Assembly: GCA_018648265.1 (NCBI GenBank) | Contig: JABGRN010000044.1 | Span: 1-43,242 of the forward strand | Reading direction: 5' to 3' | Source: Prolixibacteraceae bacterium | GTDB lineage: Bacteria > Bacteroidota > Bacteroidia > Bacteroidales > Prolixibacteraceae | Length of the DNA: 43,242 bases | Part shown: positions 24,921 to 33,560 of the stretch, in pieces | Layout: the number at the start of each line of letters is the position of its first letter | How positions within the stretch are numbered: the stretch's first letter is position 1 | Position numbers and translations under genes: made by a program | Notes under the pieces: model-generated | What the model was told of the DNA's origin: nothing | What the model saw: the letters and a program-made list of their open reading frames with translations, nothing else | Databases searched by the model: none

Positions 24921-25676
24921 ATGAAAAATTTGAAATCTTTAATTACAAGTGTTTTTATAATTTTTATTTCTTCAAGTGCTGGTTTCTCGCAGGCAAAATG
25001 CATTTTTCAAGAAGAAGGTTTTACACAACTGTTTAATGGCAAAAACCTGGCTGGCTGGAAAGCACCAGATGGTGACAACGGACACTGGAGTGTAATTAAC
25101 GGAGTAATAGATTACGATGCCCGTTCTGAAGCTGAAGGAGATAAAAACCTCTGGTCGGAAAAAGAATACAATGATTTTACATTACACGTAGAATGGCGCT
25201 TTAAAGGATATGGCGACCACCTTTTTAAACTGCCCACAATTCTTCCAAGTGGCGAATATTTGCGCGATGAGGAAGGTAAAATAATTGAGCCACTTGGACC
25301 AAATTCCGATTCCGGCATTCTTTTAAAAGGAGCTGGTCAGACCAATCTTTGGTGTTGGTCGGTTGGTTCTGGCGAATTATGGTCTGTTCGGAATAATAAA
25401 GATTTACCGGCCGAAACGCGCGCAGCTGCAGTACCCAGTTCAAACCAGGATAATCCGGTTGGTTTTTGGAATGCCTTTGATATTACCGTTAAAGGAGAGT
25501 TCATTACAATAAAAAATAATGGGATTGTTGTAATTAATAATGCTTTTTATCCCGGATTAAATATTGAAGGGCCAATCGGTTTTCAACATCATGGTGGAAT
25601 AGATGCAAAAACAGGGAAATTAAAAGGTGCGTCAAGTTTGGTTCAGTTTCGGAATGTTTGGATAAAAGAACTTTAG
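24921..25676 (+). CDS. DUF1080 (3-keto-disaccharide hydrolase-type) secreted protein
   Basis: 251 residues from the ATG at 24921; an in-frame GTG at 24885 lies inside the mobile element's end and is rejected. Signal peptide to AGFSQ. One DUF1080/PF06439 jelly-roll domain: FTQLFNGKNLAGWKAP, NGVIDYDA, SDSGILLKG, GPIGFQHHG and FRNVWIKEL at the end. Known members hydrolyse 3-keto-glucosides or act as 3-keto-glycoside lyases after a Gfo/Idh-type oxidation. Placed between two GH144 genes, it may process 3-keto derivatives of beta-1,2-glucan fragments; this is inferred from the neighbours. Twelve bases separate it from the next gene. Confidence 0.88.
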   Translation: MKNLKSLITSVFIIFISSSAGFSQAKCIFQEEGFTQLFNGKNLAGWKAPDGDNGHWSVINGVIDYDARSEAEGDKNLWSEKEYNDFTLHVEWRFKGYGDHLFKLPTILPSGEYLRDEEGKIIEPLGPNSDSGILLKGAGQTNLWCWSVGSGELWSVRNNKDLPAETRAAAVPSSNQDNPVGFWNAFDITVKGEFITIKNNGIVVINNAFYPGLNIEGPIGFQHHGGIDAKTGKLKGASSLVQFRNVWIKEL

Positions 25677-25688
25677 ACAGTAAATTGA

Positions 25689-28082
25689 ATGAAATTTGAA
25701 AGGTACTTTGCAGTTTTTATAATCTTATTTGTTATTATTTCGACAACAACCTATGCGCAGGAAGTATATTTTTTTGACGAGGGTACCGACAACAATTTTT
25801 ACGATCAGGGAATTGTTGAAGTAAACAATTTAGGACAAAGTACATTCGAACACACTTATCCTCCGGGAGGTTCACCATCACAATGGAACGATAAAGTACC
25901 CTGTTCAACAAACGCTTTTAAAGGTGCGAATTCTCTAAAATTTTCTTATAAATCGTCTGTCAACGGAAACTGGAAAGTACGAATTCATCGAAAAGGTTGG
26001 GAATCTGCAAGTGTTGTCGGATTAGATTCATTGTCTTTTTATGTTTATTCTGAAACAGGTTTACCCAAATCGGCGCTGCCACTAATCGGTCTAAATTGCG
26101 AAGGAGGAACCTCAGATTTGTATGCTTTATCCAACTTTAACAATGATATTCCGGCAGGTCAATGGACTCATGTAATTTTCCCTCTCGATTCTATTTTTCA
26201 AAACAATGCAGGACTGGATTATTCGCAGGCAAAGGCAGTAATTTTTAACCAATCGGAACACGACAACAGTTCGAGGCTAATTTTAATTGATGAAATAACT
26301 GCATTTAAAAGTGTAGATGTTGTTCCTCCAGTTGCCAATTTTTCAGCAAAAGGATACGATAGCCACGCAGAATTAAACTGGACTCAACCAACTTTTGGTT
26401 TACTTTATCGCATTTACGCCTCGTTTAATAATGGGCAAACTTTTGAATTACGTAAAGAAACCCCGGAAAACTTCTATTTGGATTTTGTTCCTGAAAACTG
26501 TAAAAATACAAGTGTAATTTATAAGATTGTTTCTGTTATTCAGAACAAAGAATCGGAGGCCAATGAAAGGATAGCTGAAATTCGCGACTTTTCCGACGAA
26601 GAATTATTGGATTTAGTGCAGGAATATTCATTCCGCTATTTTTGGGAAGGTGCGCATCAAAACACTGGCATGGCACTCGAACGCTCAAACGGGAGTGGAA
26701 GGACGGCTGCTTCTGGGGCAACCGGGTTTGGATTAATGGCAATGATTGTTGCTCACGAACGGGAATACCGGCCACGTGAAGATGTAAAAGACCGGATACT
26801 TATGATTTTGGAATTTCTGGAAACATGCGATCGCCATCACGGTGCCTGGTCGCATTGGTACAATGCTGATACAAAAAAAACGCAAGCTTTTTCGCCAGGC
26901 GACGATGGTGGCGATTTAGTAGAAACATCGTTTGTTGCACAAGCCTTAATTGCCTTAAAACATTATTTTTCAGGTGGCGATTCTAAGTCGATTCAAATTC
27001 GCGAAAAGGCGGATCAACTTTGGGAAGAAATAGATTGGGATTGGTACCGGAATTTTGGAGAAAATGTGCTTTACTGGCATTGGTCGCCAAATACCAATTT
27101 CGATAAAAACATGAAAGTTGGTGGCTGGAACGAAGCATTGATAACATACATTATGGCAGCTTCTTCTCCAACACACGGTATTCCAAAAGAAGTTTACACC
27201 AATGGATGGGCAAAAAATGGAAATATTGTTAGTCCTAATCGAAGTTATTATGGATACGAAATAAACCTGGCATGTAACTGGGGCGGCCCTCTTTTTTGGA
27301 TACATTACACACATCATGGAATTAATCCACACGGTTTAAAAGATGAATATGCCGACTATTGGCAGGAACATGTAAATACGGCAAAAATTCATTATGAATA
27401 TGCAAAAGATAATCCGCTGAATTTTGAAAATTATAGCGAAAAATGCTGGGGATTAACAGCCAGCGACGATCCAGATGGTTACTCTGCCCACAAACCCATG
27501 GACAACGATAATGGCACAGTTAGCCCGACCGCTGCCCTGGCAAGTATGCCTTATACTCCGGATGAATCGATAAAAGCACTGAAATATTTTTACCAAGAAC
27601 GTGGAAGCGAATTGTTCGGGAAATACGGACCTTATGACGCATTCAACGACAGTCGTGATTGGGTGCAGGAGGCATATATTGGAATCGATCAGGGACCAAT
27701 TGTGATTATGATTGAAAACCACAGAACCGGCCTTTTGTGGAAGAATGTAATGGAGGATACCGATGTGCAAGCAGGGCTTGACAAGCTTGGATTTCAGTAT
27801 GAAGTGGATGTTGTTTCGGGGGTAATAGAAACGCAAAAAAAAGGGGAACTTTTGGTATATCCCAATCCGGCAAAAAACCAAATTAATGTGTCGCTGCCCG
27901 GTATCCATTTTCCGGCGCAAATTAATGTTTATGGTATCGACGGACAAAAACACAGTAACTATTTTATTCAGCAAAAAGAGACAAATTTAACATTAAATTG
28001 TTCGACCCTAAAAAGCGGAATGTATATTTTAAGAGTGTCGGATTCATCTCAAATGTGGAGTAAAAAATTCGCAAAAAAATGA
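25689..28082 (+). CDS. Multidomain GH144-type glucanase with T9SS sorting domain
   Basis: 797 residues. Signal peptide to TTYAQ (about 23). Residues about 24-210 are a carbohydrate-binding-like beta sandwich (WKVRIHRKGW, LDSLSFYVYSETG, ILIDEITAFK). About 215-300 is an FN3 domain. About 305-720 is the GH144 domain, closely parallel to the preceding GH144 protein (YSFRYFWEGAHQ, GGDLVETSF, YWHWSPN, SPTAALASMPYTP, IGIDQGPIVIMIENHRTGLL). The last 75 residues form a type IX sorting domain (LLVYPNPAKNQINV ... LKSGMYILRV). So it is secreted through T9SS to the surface, the likely first attack on polymer. Its stop overlaps the start of a truncated GH43-like frame. Confidence 0.87.
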   Translation: MKFERYFAVFIILFVIISTTTYAQEVYFFDEGTDNNFYDQGIVEVNNLGQSTFEHTYPPGGSPSQWNDKVPCSTNAFKGANSLKFSYKSSVNGNWKVRIHRKGWESASVVGLDSLSFYVYSETGLPKSALPLIGLNCEGGTSDLYALSNFNNDIPAGQWTHVIFPLDSIFQNNAGLDYSQAKAVIFNQSEHDNSSRLILIDEITAFKSVDVVPPVANFSAKGYDSHAELNWTQPTFGLLYRIYASFNNGQTFELRKETPENFYLDFVPENCKNTSVIYKIVSVIQNKESEANERIAEIRDFSDEELLDLVQEYSFRYFWEGAHQNTGMALERSNGSGRTAASGATGFGLMAMIVAHEREYRPREDVKDRILMILEFLETCDRHHGAWSHWYNADTKKTQAFSPGDDGGDLVETSFVAQALIALKHYFSGGDSKSIQIREKADQLWEEIDWDWYRNFGENVLYWHWSPNTNFDKNMKVGGWNEALITYIMAASSPTHGIPKEVYTNGWAKNGNIVSPNRSYYGYEINLACNWGGPLFWIHYTHHGINPHGLKDEYADYWQEHVNTAKIHYEYAKDNPLNFENYSEKCWGLTASDDPDGYSAHKPMDNDNGTVSPTAALASMPYTPDESIKALKYFYQERGSELFGKYGPYDAFNDSRDWVQEAYIGIDQGPIVIMIENHRTGLLWKNVMEDTDVQAGLDKLGFQYEVDVVSGVIETQKKGELLVYPNPAKNQINVSLPGIHFPAQINVYGIDGQKHSNYFIQQKETNLTLNCSTLKSGMYILRVSDSSQMWSKKFAKK

Positions 28083-28249
28083 AAATGGTACTTAGGTTTA
28101 GAATTTTGATTTTGTCCAGTTTATTACTGATGGGATTTTTTGCGAATGCGCAAATAGAGTATCAAAAAACTTATTGCAACCCCTTAAATATTGGTTACGG
28201 CCATACTCCAATTCCAAATTTTGCTGATGCTATTTTGAATTATTTCTGA
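28079..28249 (+). pseudogene. N-terminal remnant of a GH43-like glycosidase gene
   Basis: Starts at an ATG overlapping the previous stop (ATGA) and runs 56 codons: a signal peptide ending FFANAQ, then IEYQKTYCNPLNIGYGHTPI and PNFAD, then unrelated AILNYF and stop. CNPLNIGYG-TPIPNFA is how a group of Bacteroidota GH43-like enzymes begins, before a blade starting HRATADP, which is missing here. The reading frame ends exactly where that should follow. A translated 56-residue secreted peptide is possible but a truncated gene is more likely. Confidence 0.7.
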
Positions 28250-28294
28250 AGGGAAAACAATATTTTTTGATATGTTTAGAAGATACTTATAGGT

Positions 28295-29446
28295 ATGGAA
28301 AAAAGAATATTAATAATTCTATTTTTAGTGGTGAACTTTGCATTTTCGTGCTCAAAGGATACTGACCTTCCTGATAATGATCTGATTCTTGAAGATCCTG
28401 CTGAAAAACACGAAACCTGGACAGGCTTACAAATAGTGATGTTTACCCCTTCTAATATTGAATTACCAGCTGATTATAAAGAGCGAATGAAAGAAGCAAT
28501 TAATTATACCGAATGGTTTTTCAAAAAATGGTTGAATCATTGGGGATATTCTTGCGAAGACCCTTTGAAAATTAAAAGGGATGAAGATGGTTATCCAATA
28601 CTTTGGAGAGTAAAAGGGGAACATACAGCTGCAAGTGGTGAATATAATGAGTTAGGATATGCATCAAAAGAAGTAATTCCAAAAGCCATTGACCAATTTG
28701 GCATCTCAGAAGAGAATCAAACTTGGTGTATAATAAGTTATCCCGGACCTCCCAGCCAAGCTTTTCGGGGTGGTGGCAATTTCCGGGGAGGTACGTCTTC
28801 TGCCAATTTTACCTCAAATACAGGTGAACTAATAAAACCCGGAGATGTTAATCTGGCAACCGGAGCAGCAGCAGAATTTAAATTGAAAGCAATTATTCAC
28901 GAGTTGACACATGCTTTGGGAATTGCTCATATTGGACCATTAACAAATGACAATTTTGGCAATTCGTTAATGGGACCGACCAATAATGCTTATCATGGAA
29001 AATACCCGGATGATAACAGGGTTTACCTTACTAAAGCATCGGCAGCAATATTGTGGAAACATCCTTTATTTGAAGGAAATTTTAATGAAGTTAATACAAC
29101 TCCTTCAGTTCAAATTGCCAATTTTCAGGCGTCATTCGATAGCGAGAAAAATACCATACAAATTTCGGGTAAATTAAGCTCAGAGAGTTCTGCTCATAGT
29201 GTTATTGCAGTTAACGAATCGAACGCTGATAAATCGGAATATTGGCGAAAAACCTTTACTGGAGATGTTGCCGAAGACGGAACTTTTAATTGCGAAATAA
29301 GTGAGTTGAGTGAATCTTCCGGAAAACTCATCATTACGTTTTGTTTTAATAATGGAGCAATTTCGGGAGTAAGCGGTAAATTTGGAATTACAAAGGGAGT
29401 TGTAAAGAGTTATCAATTTAAAAACGACACTTATTCTTTTAACTAA
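28295..29446 (+). CDS. Metzincin-type metallopeptidase lipoprotein (copy 1)
   Basis: 383 residues, lipobox Cys19 (FAFSC). The zinc site HELTHALGIAH (202-212) fits HExxHxxGxxH, and NSLMGP with Met226 supplies the Met-turn 14 residues later, so it is a metzincin fold. A beta-rich domain of about 110 residues follows (from about 265: PSVQIANFQASFD). I cannot assign it to a named peptidase family. The next gene encodes a clear paralogue with the same layout 17 bases downstream. A TATGTTTA at 28271 may be its -7. Its substrates may be glycoproteins, given the surrounding glycosidases; inferred. Confidence 0.75.
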   Translation: MEKRILIILFLVVNFAFSCSKDTDLPDNDLILEDPAEKHETWTGLQIVMFTPSNIELPADYKERMKEAINYTEWFFKKWLNHWGYSCEDPLKIKRDEDGYPILWRVKGEHTAASGEYNELGYASKEVIPKAIDQFGISEENQTWCIISYPGPPSQAFRGGGNFRGGTSSANFTSNTGELIKPGDVNLATGAAAEFKLKAIIHELTHALGIAHIGPLTNDNFGNSLMGPTNNAYHGKYPDDNRVYLTKASAAILWKHPLFEGNFNEVNTTPSVQIANFQASFDSEKNTIQISGKLSSESSAHSVIAVNESNADKSEYWRKTFTGDVAEDGTFNCEISELSESSGKLIITFCFNNGAISGVSGKFGITKGVVKSYQFKNDTYSFN

Positions 29447-29463
29447 GTATAGAAAAATGAATT

Positions 29464-30600
29464 ATGAAAAACTTAAAACGATTATTTTGCCTTGCTATTG
29501 TACTTATAATTATTTCAGCGCAAGTATCAGCAATAGAGGATATTGGAGAAAAGAATAATCCTGCAAATGAAATGAAAATTCGAATGGTGCTTTTTACGCC
29601 TGCCGACAAATCTTTGCCTGAAGAATATAAAGAGCGTTATAAACAAGTAGCCGATTATGCAGAATCATTTTTTTCAAAATGGATGAATCACTGGGGATAT
29701 TCTTGCAAAAATCCTCTGAAAATTGAACGTGATGAACAAGGTTATCCTAATATTTTAGTAGTAAAAGGAAAGCAAAATTACGATTTCGAAGGATATCAAA
29801 AGCTAAATGGCATTCGAAAAGAAGTTGTTGAAAGGGCAAAAAGTGAATACGGAATAAGCGACGAAAAGCAAGTTTGGTGGATTTTGAATTATCCCAGACG
29901 TAACAGAGGAAGCCGGGGAGGAGGAAATGTACAAAATGGCGGAACCTGTTTTGCAAATTATGTAGATGCTGAAGCTCCGATAGAAATAGATGCTGACTTT
30001 GCTTCTGGTATTGCTGAAGAGATATTGCTAAAATCACTTATACACGAATTAACTCATGCACTTGGCGTCGGGCACATTGGTCCCAGAATAGAACGCGATT
30101 TAGGAAATTCGTTAATGGGTCCTGTAAATAAAGCTTATAAAAAGTTTTACGAAAACGACAGTCGGGTATATTTAAGTGAAGCTGCAGCGGCAATTTTATG
30201 GAAACATCCTTTGTTTGATGGTAATGAAAATGAAAGTTATTTTACTCCTAAAGTTCAAATGGAAAATGTAAATGTCAGTTTTAATAAAAGTAAGGGACAA
30301 ATTCTGGTAGAAGGAAAACTTAAATCAAACTCAACTGCACATAGTGTTGTTATTTCCGATGCTTCAAAGGGAAACAAATCTCCATACTGGCATCGTGCAT
30401 TTGTAAGCAAGGTAAATCCTGATGGAACTTTTAAATGCGAAATTTTTGAACTAAAAGAAGCAAACGGAGAACTGGTAGTTGGATTCTGTTTTAAAAATGG
30501 AGCAATTACAGGAAATGGGACAAAGTTGGGATTAAATAGCAGTGGAATAAAAATCCCTTACTATTTCAGTGTAGATAATTTTACTTTTGACATCAAATAA
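29464..30600 (+). CDS. Metzincin-type metallopeptidase, secreted (copy 2)
   Basis: 378 residues, signal peptide to VSAIED (no lipobox, unlike copy 1). Zinc site HELTHALGVGH (194-204) and Met-turn NSLMGP (Met218). Shared with copy 1: LPxxYKERxK, KWxNHWGYSC, RDExGYPxI, RVYLxxAAAAILWKHPLF and the C-terminal STAHSVxxxxxSxxNKSxYW domain. The pair arose by tandem duplication and then diverged in localisation: one lipid-anchored, one apparently soluble periplasmic or exported. Two Cys (GYSC and GGTC) may pair. Function unknown. Confidence 0.75.
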   Translation: MKNLKRLFCLAIVLIIISAQVSAIEDIGEKNNPANEMKIRMVLFTPADKSLPEEYKERYKQVADYAESFFSKWMNHWGYSCKNPLKIERDEQGYPNILVVKGKQNYDFEGYQKLNGIRKEVVERAKSEYGISDEKQVWWILNYPRRNRGSRGGGNVQNGGTCFANYVDAEAPIEIDADFASGIAEEILLKSLIHELTHALGVGHIGPRIERDLGNSLMGPVNKAYKKFYENDSRVYLSEAAAAILWKHPLFDGNENESYFTPKVQMENVNVSFNKSKGQILVEGKLKSNSTAHSVVISDASKGNKSPYWHRAFVSKVNPDGTFKCEIFELKEANGELVVGFCFKNGAITGNGTKLGLNSSGIKIPYYFSVDNFTFDIK

Positions 30601-30613
30601 TTCAATTTCATAT

Positions 30614-30644
30614 TTTAATTGGTTCCTTATTATTTGTAAGTTTG
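30614..30644 (+). promoter_or_regulatory. Promoter of the GH95 gene
   Basis: TTTA (30614-30617), 19 bases, TAAGTTTG (30637-30644). The -7 is perfect and the -33 has one mismatch. Predicted start near 30651, 22 bases before the ATG. Confidence 0.55.
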
Positions 30645-30672
30645 GGAAATAGAAAATCCTAAATCTTACAGA

Positions 30673-33063
30673 ATGAAAAACCTTTCTCTTTTTATATTAG
30701 TCTTACTTTTATTACCCCAGGTCTCATGTAATAGTGTTGAAGAGTTTGAAAAGGAATTTAATCCATCGTTAGTTTTGTGGTACGATAAACCCGCTACAAA
30801 CTGGACAGAAGCACTGCCGGTGGGAAATGGTCGTTTGGGAGCAATGGTTTATGGCAGAACTGAAAAGGAAACCATTCAGTTTAACGAGGAGACTTTATGG
30901 ACAGGTCAACCTCACGATTACGCCAACGAAGGAGCGCACGAAGTTTTTGATGAACTCCGACAATTGCTTTGGGATGGAAAACAGGATGAGGCGCACCAAT
31001 TAGGAAATGAACGTTTTATGTCACAACCATTTGGGCAACTCTGTTACCAGCCATTTGGAAACATTTTACTCGATTTTCCGGGACATAAAAATGCCACAAA
31101 CTTTCAACGTAAATTAGATTTAGAAGATGCTGTTTCAACTGTTTTTTACGAAGTTGATGAGGTGAAATTCAAGCGAGAGGTTTTTGCGTCGGAACTTGAT
31201 CAGGCAGTTGTAGTAAGAGTTGAATCGTCAAAAAACGGGGCACTAAATTTTATCGCCGGAATGAATTCGCCGCATTCAAATTACGAGGTATCTGTTGATG
31301 GCGATGAAATTATTATCACTGGGAAAGCCAATAATTACCCAAAAGAGTTGGGGCGCGATGGCAAACCATATCCTGAAAGCAAACTAACTTTCGAAGCCCG
31401 GTTAAAAATTATTAATGAAGGTGGCGGACTTGTTCAGGATGAAAAAACCATAAAAGTAGTAAATGCTAAAAGTGCAACGCTTATTTTGGTGGCTGCAACC
31501 AGTTTTGTTGATTATAGCGATATTAGTGCGAATCCATCCAATCGCTGTAAAAACTATTTAAATGATTTAGAAGGAAAAAGTTACAACTCACTAAAATCTG
31601 AACATCTCGCCGATTACCAATCACTTTTCAGTCGAGTAGATTTAGATTTGGGAAAATCGGAAATATCCAACCGCCCCACCAACGAAAGGTTGATTTCATT
31701 TAAACAAGATGAAGATCCCAGCCTCGTTTCACTCTTATTTCAATATGGTAGATATTTGTTGATTTCATCCTCACGCGAAGGAACGCAACCTGCCAACTTG
31801 CAGGGCATTTGGAACGATAAACTTTCGCCGTCGTGGGACAGCAAATACACCATAAATATAAATACTGAAATGAATTACTGGCCAGCCGAAATTACCAACC
31901 TTTCGGAATTGACAGACCCGGTAATACAAATGGTGGAGGATTTGGCTGTTACCGGACAAAAAGTAGCCAAGGAACATTACAATCTCGACGGTTGGGTAAC
32001 ACACCACAACACCGATTTATGGAGAGGGGCTGCACCAATTAACAATGCAAATCATGGAATCTGGCCGGTTGGCGGGGCGTGGTTAAGTCAACATTTATGG
32101 TGGCATTATCAATTTAACGGCGATAAAGAATTTCTGAAAAACAGAGCCTATCCAATTTTAAAAGAAGCCTCAATATTTTTTGCAGATTATCTTGTTCCCG
32201 ATCCAATAAATCCGGAATGGCTGGTTAGCGGACCGAGTAATAGTCCCGAAATCGGGGGATTAGTTATGGCGCCAACAATGGATCACCAGATTATTCGAAA
32301 CCTTTTGGGAAATACAATTGAAGCTGCTGAAGTACTTGGAGTTGATGCAGATTTTGTAGGATCGCTAAAAGAAAAGCGTGCTAAAATTGCACCCAATTTG
32401 ATTGGTCAACACGGACAATTACAAGAGTGGTTAATCGACAATGACGACCCAAAAAATCAGCACCGTCATGTTTCGCATTTATGGGGATTGCATCCAGGAA
32501 ATGAAATTCATCCTTTAACAACTCCCGATTTGGCTGAAGCGTGCAAGGTAACTCTTTCGCATCGCGGCGATGGCGGAACGGGCTGGTCGAGAGCATGGAA
32601 AATAAACTTCTGGGCAAGGCTGCTCGATGGTGATCACTCTTTTTTATTGTTGAAAAATCTGATGGTTCCGTCAATTACACAAGAAACTGACATGCGCGAC
32701 AAAGGTGGATTGTATTATAATTTATTTGATGCACATCCTCCATTCCAGATTGATGGGAACTTTGGTGCAACATCTGGAATTACTGAAATGCTTTTGCAAT
32801 CGCATTTGCGTGATGAAAACGGCGGTTTTTATATGGATATTCTTCCTGCACTTCCATCTGAACTTTCCAAAGGAAAAATATCAGGAATAAAAGGAAGAGG
32901 AGGTTTTGAAATTAATATTTCCTGGGAAAATGGAGAATTGGCTTCGGTTGAAGTAAAATCACTTATTGGTAATAAATTGAATTTGCGTTATGCCGGCAAA
33001 TTAATTTCTCAAGAAACAACAGAGGGAGAAAGTTATTCTTTTGAAATTGAAAATTTTAAATAA
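30673..33063 (+). CDS. GH95-family alpha-L-fucosidase/alpha-L-galactosidase lipoprotein
   Basis: 796 residues, lipobox Cys19 (QVSC). The GH95 order is intact: N-terminal beta domain opening WYDKPATNWTEALPVGNGRL and GAMVYG, QFNEETLWTG; the (alpha/alpha)6 barrel with LQGIWND, INTEMNYWPAEI, HHNTDLWRG, GIWPVGGAW, SGPSNSPEIG; then HVSHLWGLHPG and QIDGNFGATSGITEMLLQS, and a C-terminal beta domain. GH95 hydrolyses terminal alpha-1,2-linked L-fucose or L-galactose by inversion; which sugar cannot be read here. Its promoter stands between the metzincin pair and this gene. The stop codon touches the left end of the DUF559 unit. Confidence 0.9.
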   Translation: MKNLSLFILVLLLLPQVSCNSVEEFEKEFNPSLVLWYDKPATNWTEALPVGNGRLGAMVYGRTEKETIQFNEETLWTGQPHDYANEGAHEVFDELRQLLWDGKQDEAHQLGNERFMSQPFGQLCYQPFGNILLDFPGHKNATNFQRKLDLEDAVSTVFYEVDEVKFKREVFASELDQAVVVRVESSKNGALNFIAGMNSPHSNYEVSVDGDEIIITGKANNYPKELGRDGKPYPESKLTFEARLKIINEGGGLVQDEKTIKVVNAKSATLILVAATSFVDYSDISANPSNRCKNYLNDLEGKSYNSLKSEHLADYQSLFSRVDLDLGKSEISNRPTNERLISFKQDEDPSLVSLLFQYGRYLLISSSREGTQPANLQGIWNDKLSPSWDSKYTININTEMNYWPAEITNLSELTDPVIQMVEDLAVTGQKVAKEHYNLDGWVTHHNTDLWRGAAPINNANHGIWPVGGAWLSQHLWWHYQFNGDKEFLKNRAYPILKEASIFFADYLVPDPINPEWLVSGPSNSPEIGGLVMAPTMDHQIIRNLLGNTIEAAEVLGVDADFVGSLKEKRAKIAPNLIGQHGQLQEWLIDNDDPKNQHRHVSHLWGLHPGNEIHPLTTPDLAEACKVTLSHRGDGGTGWSRAWKINFWARLLDGDHSFLLLKNLMVPSITQETDMRDKGGLYYNLFDAHPPFQIDGNFGATSGITEMLLQSHLRDENGGFYMDILPALPSELSKGKISGIKGRGGFEINISWENGELASVEVKSLIGNKLNLRYAGKLISQETTEGESYSFEIENFK

Positions 33064-33072
33064 CCATTGCTT

Positions 33073-33098
33073 AGCTGCTCCCCTGTTTTTAGGGGAGC
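33073..33098. repeat. Left end of the DUF559 unit
   Basis: Contains the perfect hairpin GCTCCCCT/AGGGGAGC (33077-33098, loop GTTTTT). CTGCTCCCC-TGTTTTTAGG matches, as an inverted copy with a two-base gap, CTACTCCCCTCCTGTTTTTA on the minus strand at the right end. A second hairpin CTCCGC/GCGGAG (33100-33117) and GAGGGGTAA lead directly to the gene's ATG. Confidence 0.65.
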
Positions 33099-33131
33099 TC
33101 TCCGCCGTTTAGCGGAGTGAGGGGTAAAAAT

Positions 33132-33503
33132 ATGAACCGGGAAAACCAAATAAAAAACCTTGATTACCTTAAAGAACGCAGGCGCAATCTTCGAAAAAGG
33201 TTAACACCTGCAGAAGCTTCTTTATGGTCGATTCTTAAAAATCGTCAGGCATTTGGTTTAAAATTCAGGCGTCAGGCAAGTATTGAGAATTATATTGTAG
33301 ATTTTTATTGTCCTAAATATAAGATTGTAATTGAATTGGATGGTGAACCGCATTTTACAGAAGACCAGGTAAACAAAGATCGATTGCGAGATAAGCGATT
33401 TCAAGAGTTGGGACATAAAGTTTTGAGATATGAAAATCTGCATGTGTTTGATCATCCTGATTTTATTTTTGATGATATTAAAAAGATAATTACCTCCCCT
33501 TGA
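33132..33503 (+). CDS. DUF559 (VSR-like) endonuclease-domain protein
   Basis: 123 residues, a single domain. The family markers are RKRLTPAEASLWSILKN (residues 22-38), GLKFRRQASI, YIVDFYCP with Asp57, IVIELDGEPH with Glu68/Asp70/His74, RDKRFQELGHKVLRY and NLHVF. This is the PD-(D/E)xK fold related to Vsr mismatch endonucleases. Its biological role is not established. The ATG at 33132 was chosen over a GTG at 33117 that lies in the upstream hairpin. The gene is tightly wrapped by related inverted sequences and interrupts the run between the GH95 and dehydrogenase genes, so it looks like a small mobile unit. Confidence 0.85.
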   Translation: MNRENQIKNLDYLKERRRNLRKRLTPAEASLWSILKNRQAFGLKFRRQASIENYIVDFYCPKYKIVIELDGEPHFTEDQVNKDRLRDKRFQELGHKVLRYENLHVFDHPDFIFDDIKKIITSP

Positions 33504-33534
33504 TCCACTCCTAAAAACAGGAGGGGAGTAGTTC
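33494..33534. repeat. Right end of the DUF559 unit
   Basis: Contains hairpin CTCCT/AGGAG (33508-33523, loop AAAAAC) nested within CTCCCC/GGGGAG (33494-33528). On the minus strand it repeats the left-end sequence. The first arm overlaps the last codons of the DUF559 gene. Confidence 0.65.
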
Positions 33535-33560
33535 GGAGATATTAAATAAATATACAAAAT

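Noticed and set aside
27453-27974. 173-codon antisense frame in the second GH144 gene
   Set aside because: Mirror of a strongly conserved coding region, with no signature of its own.
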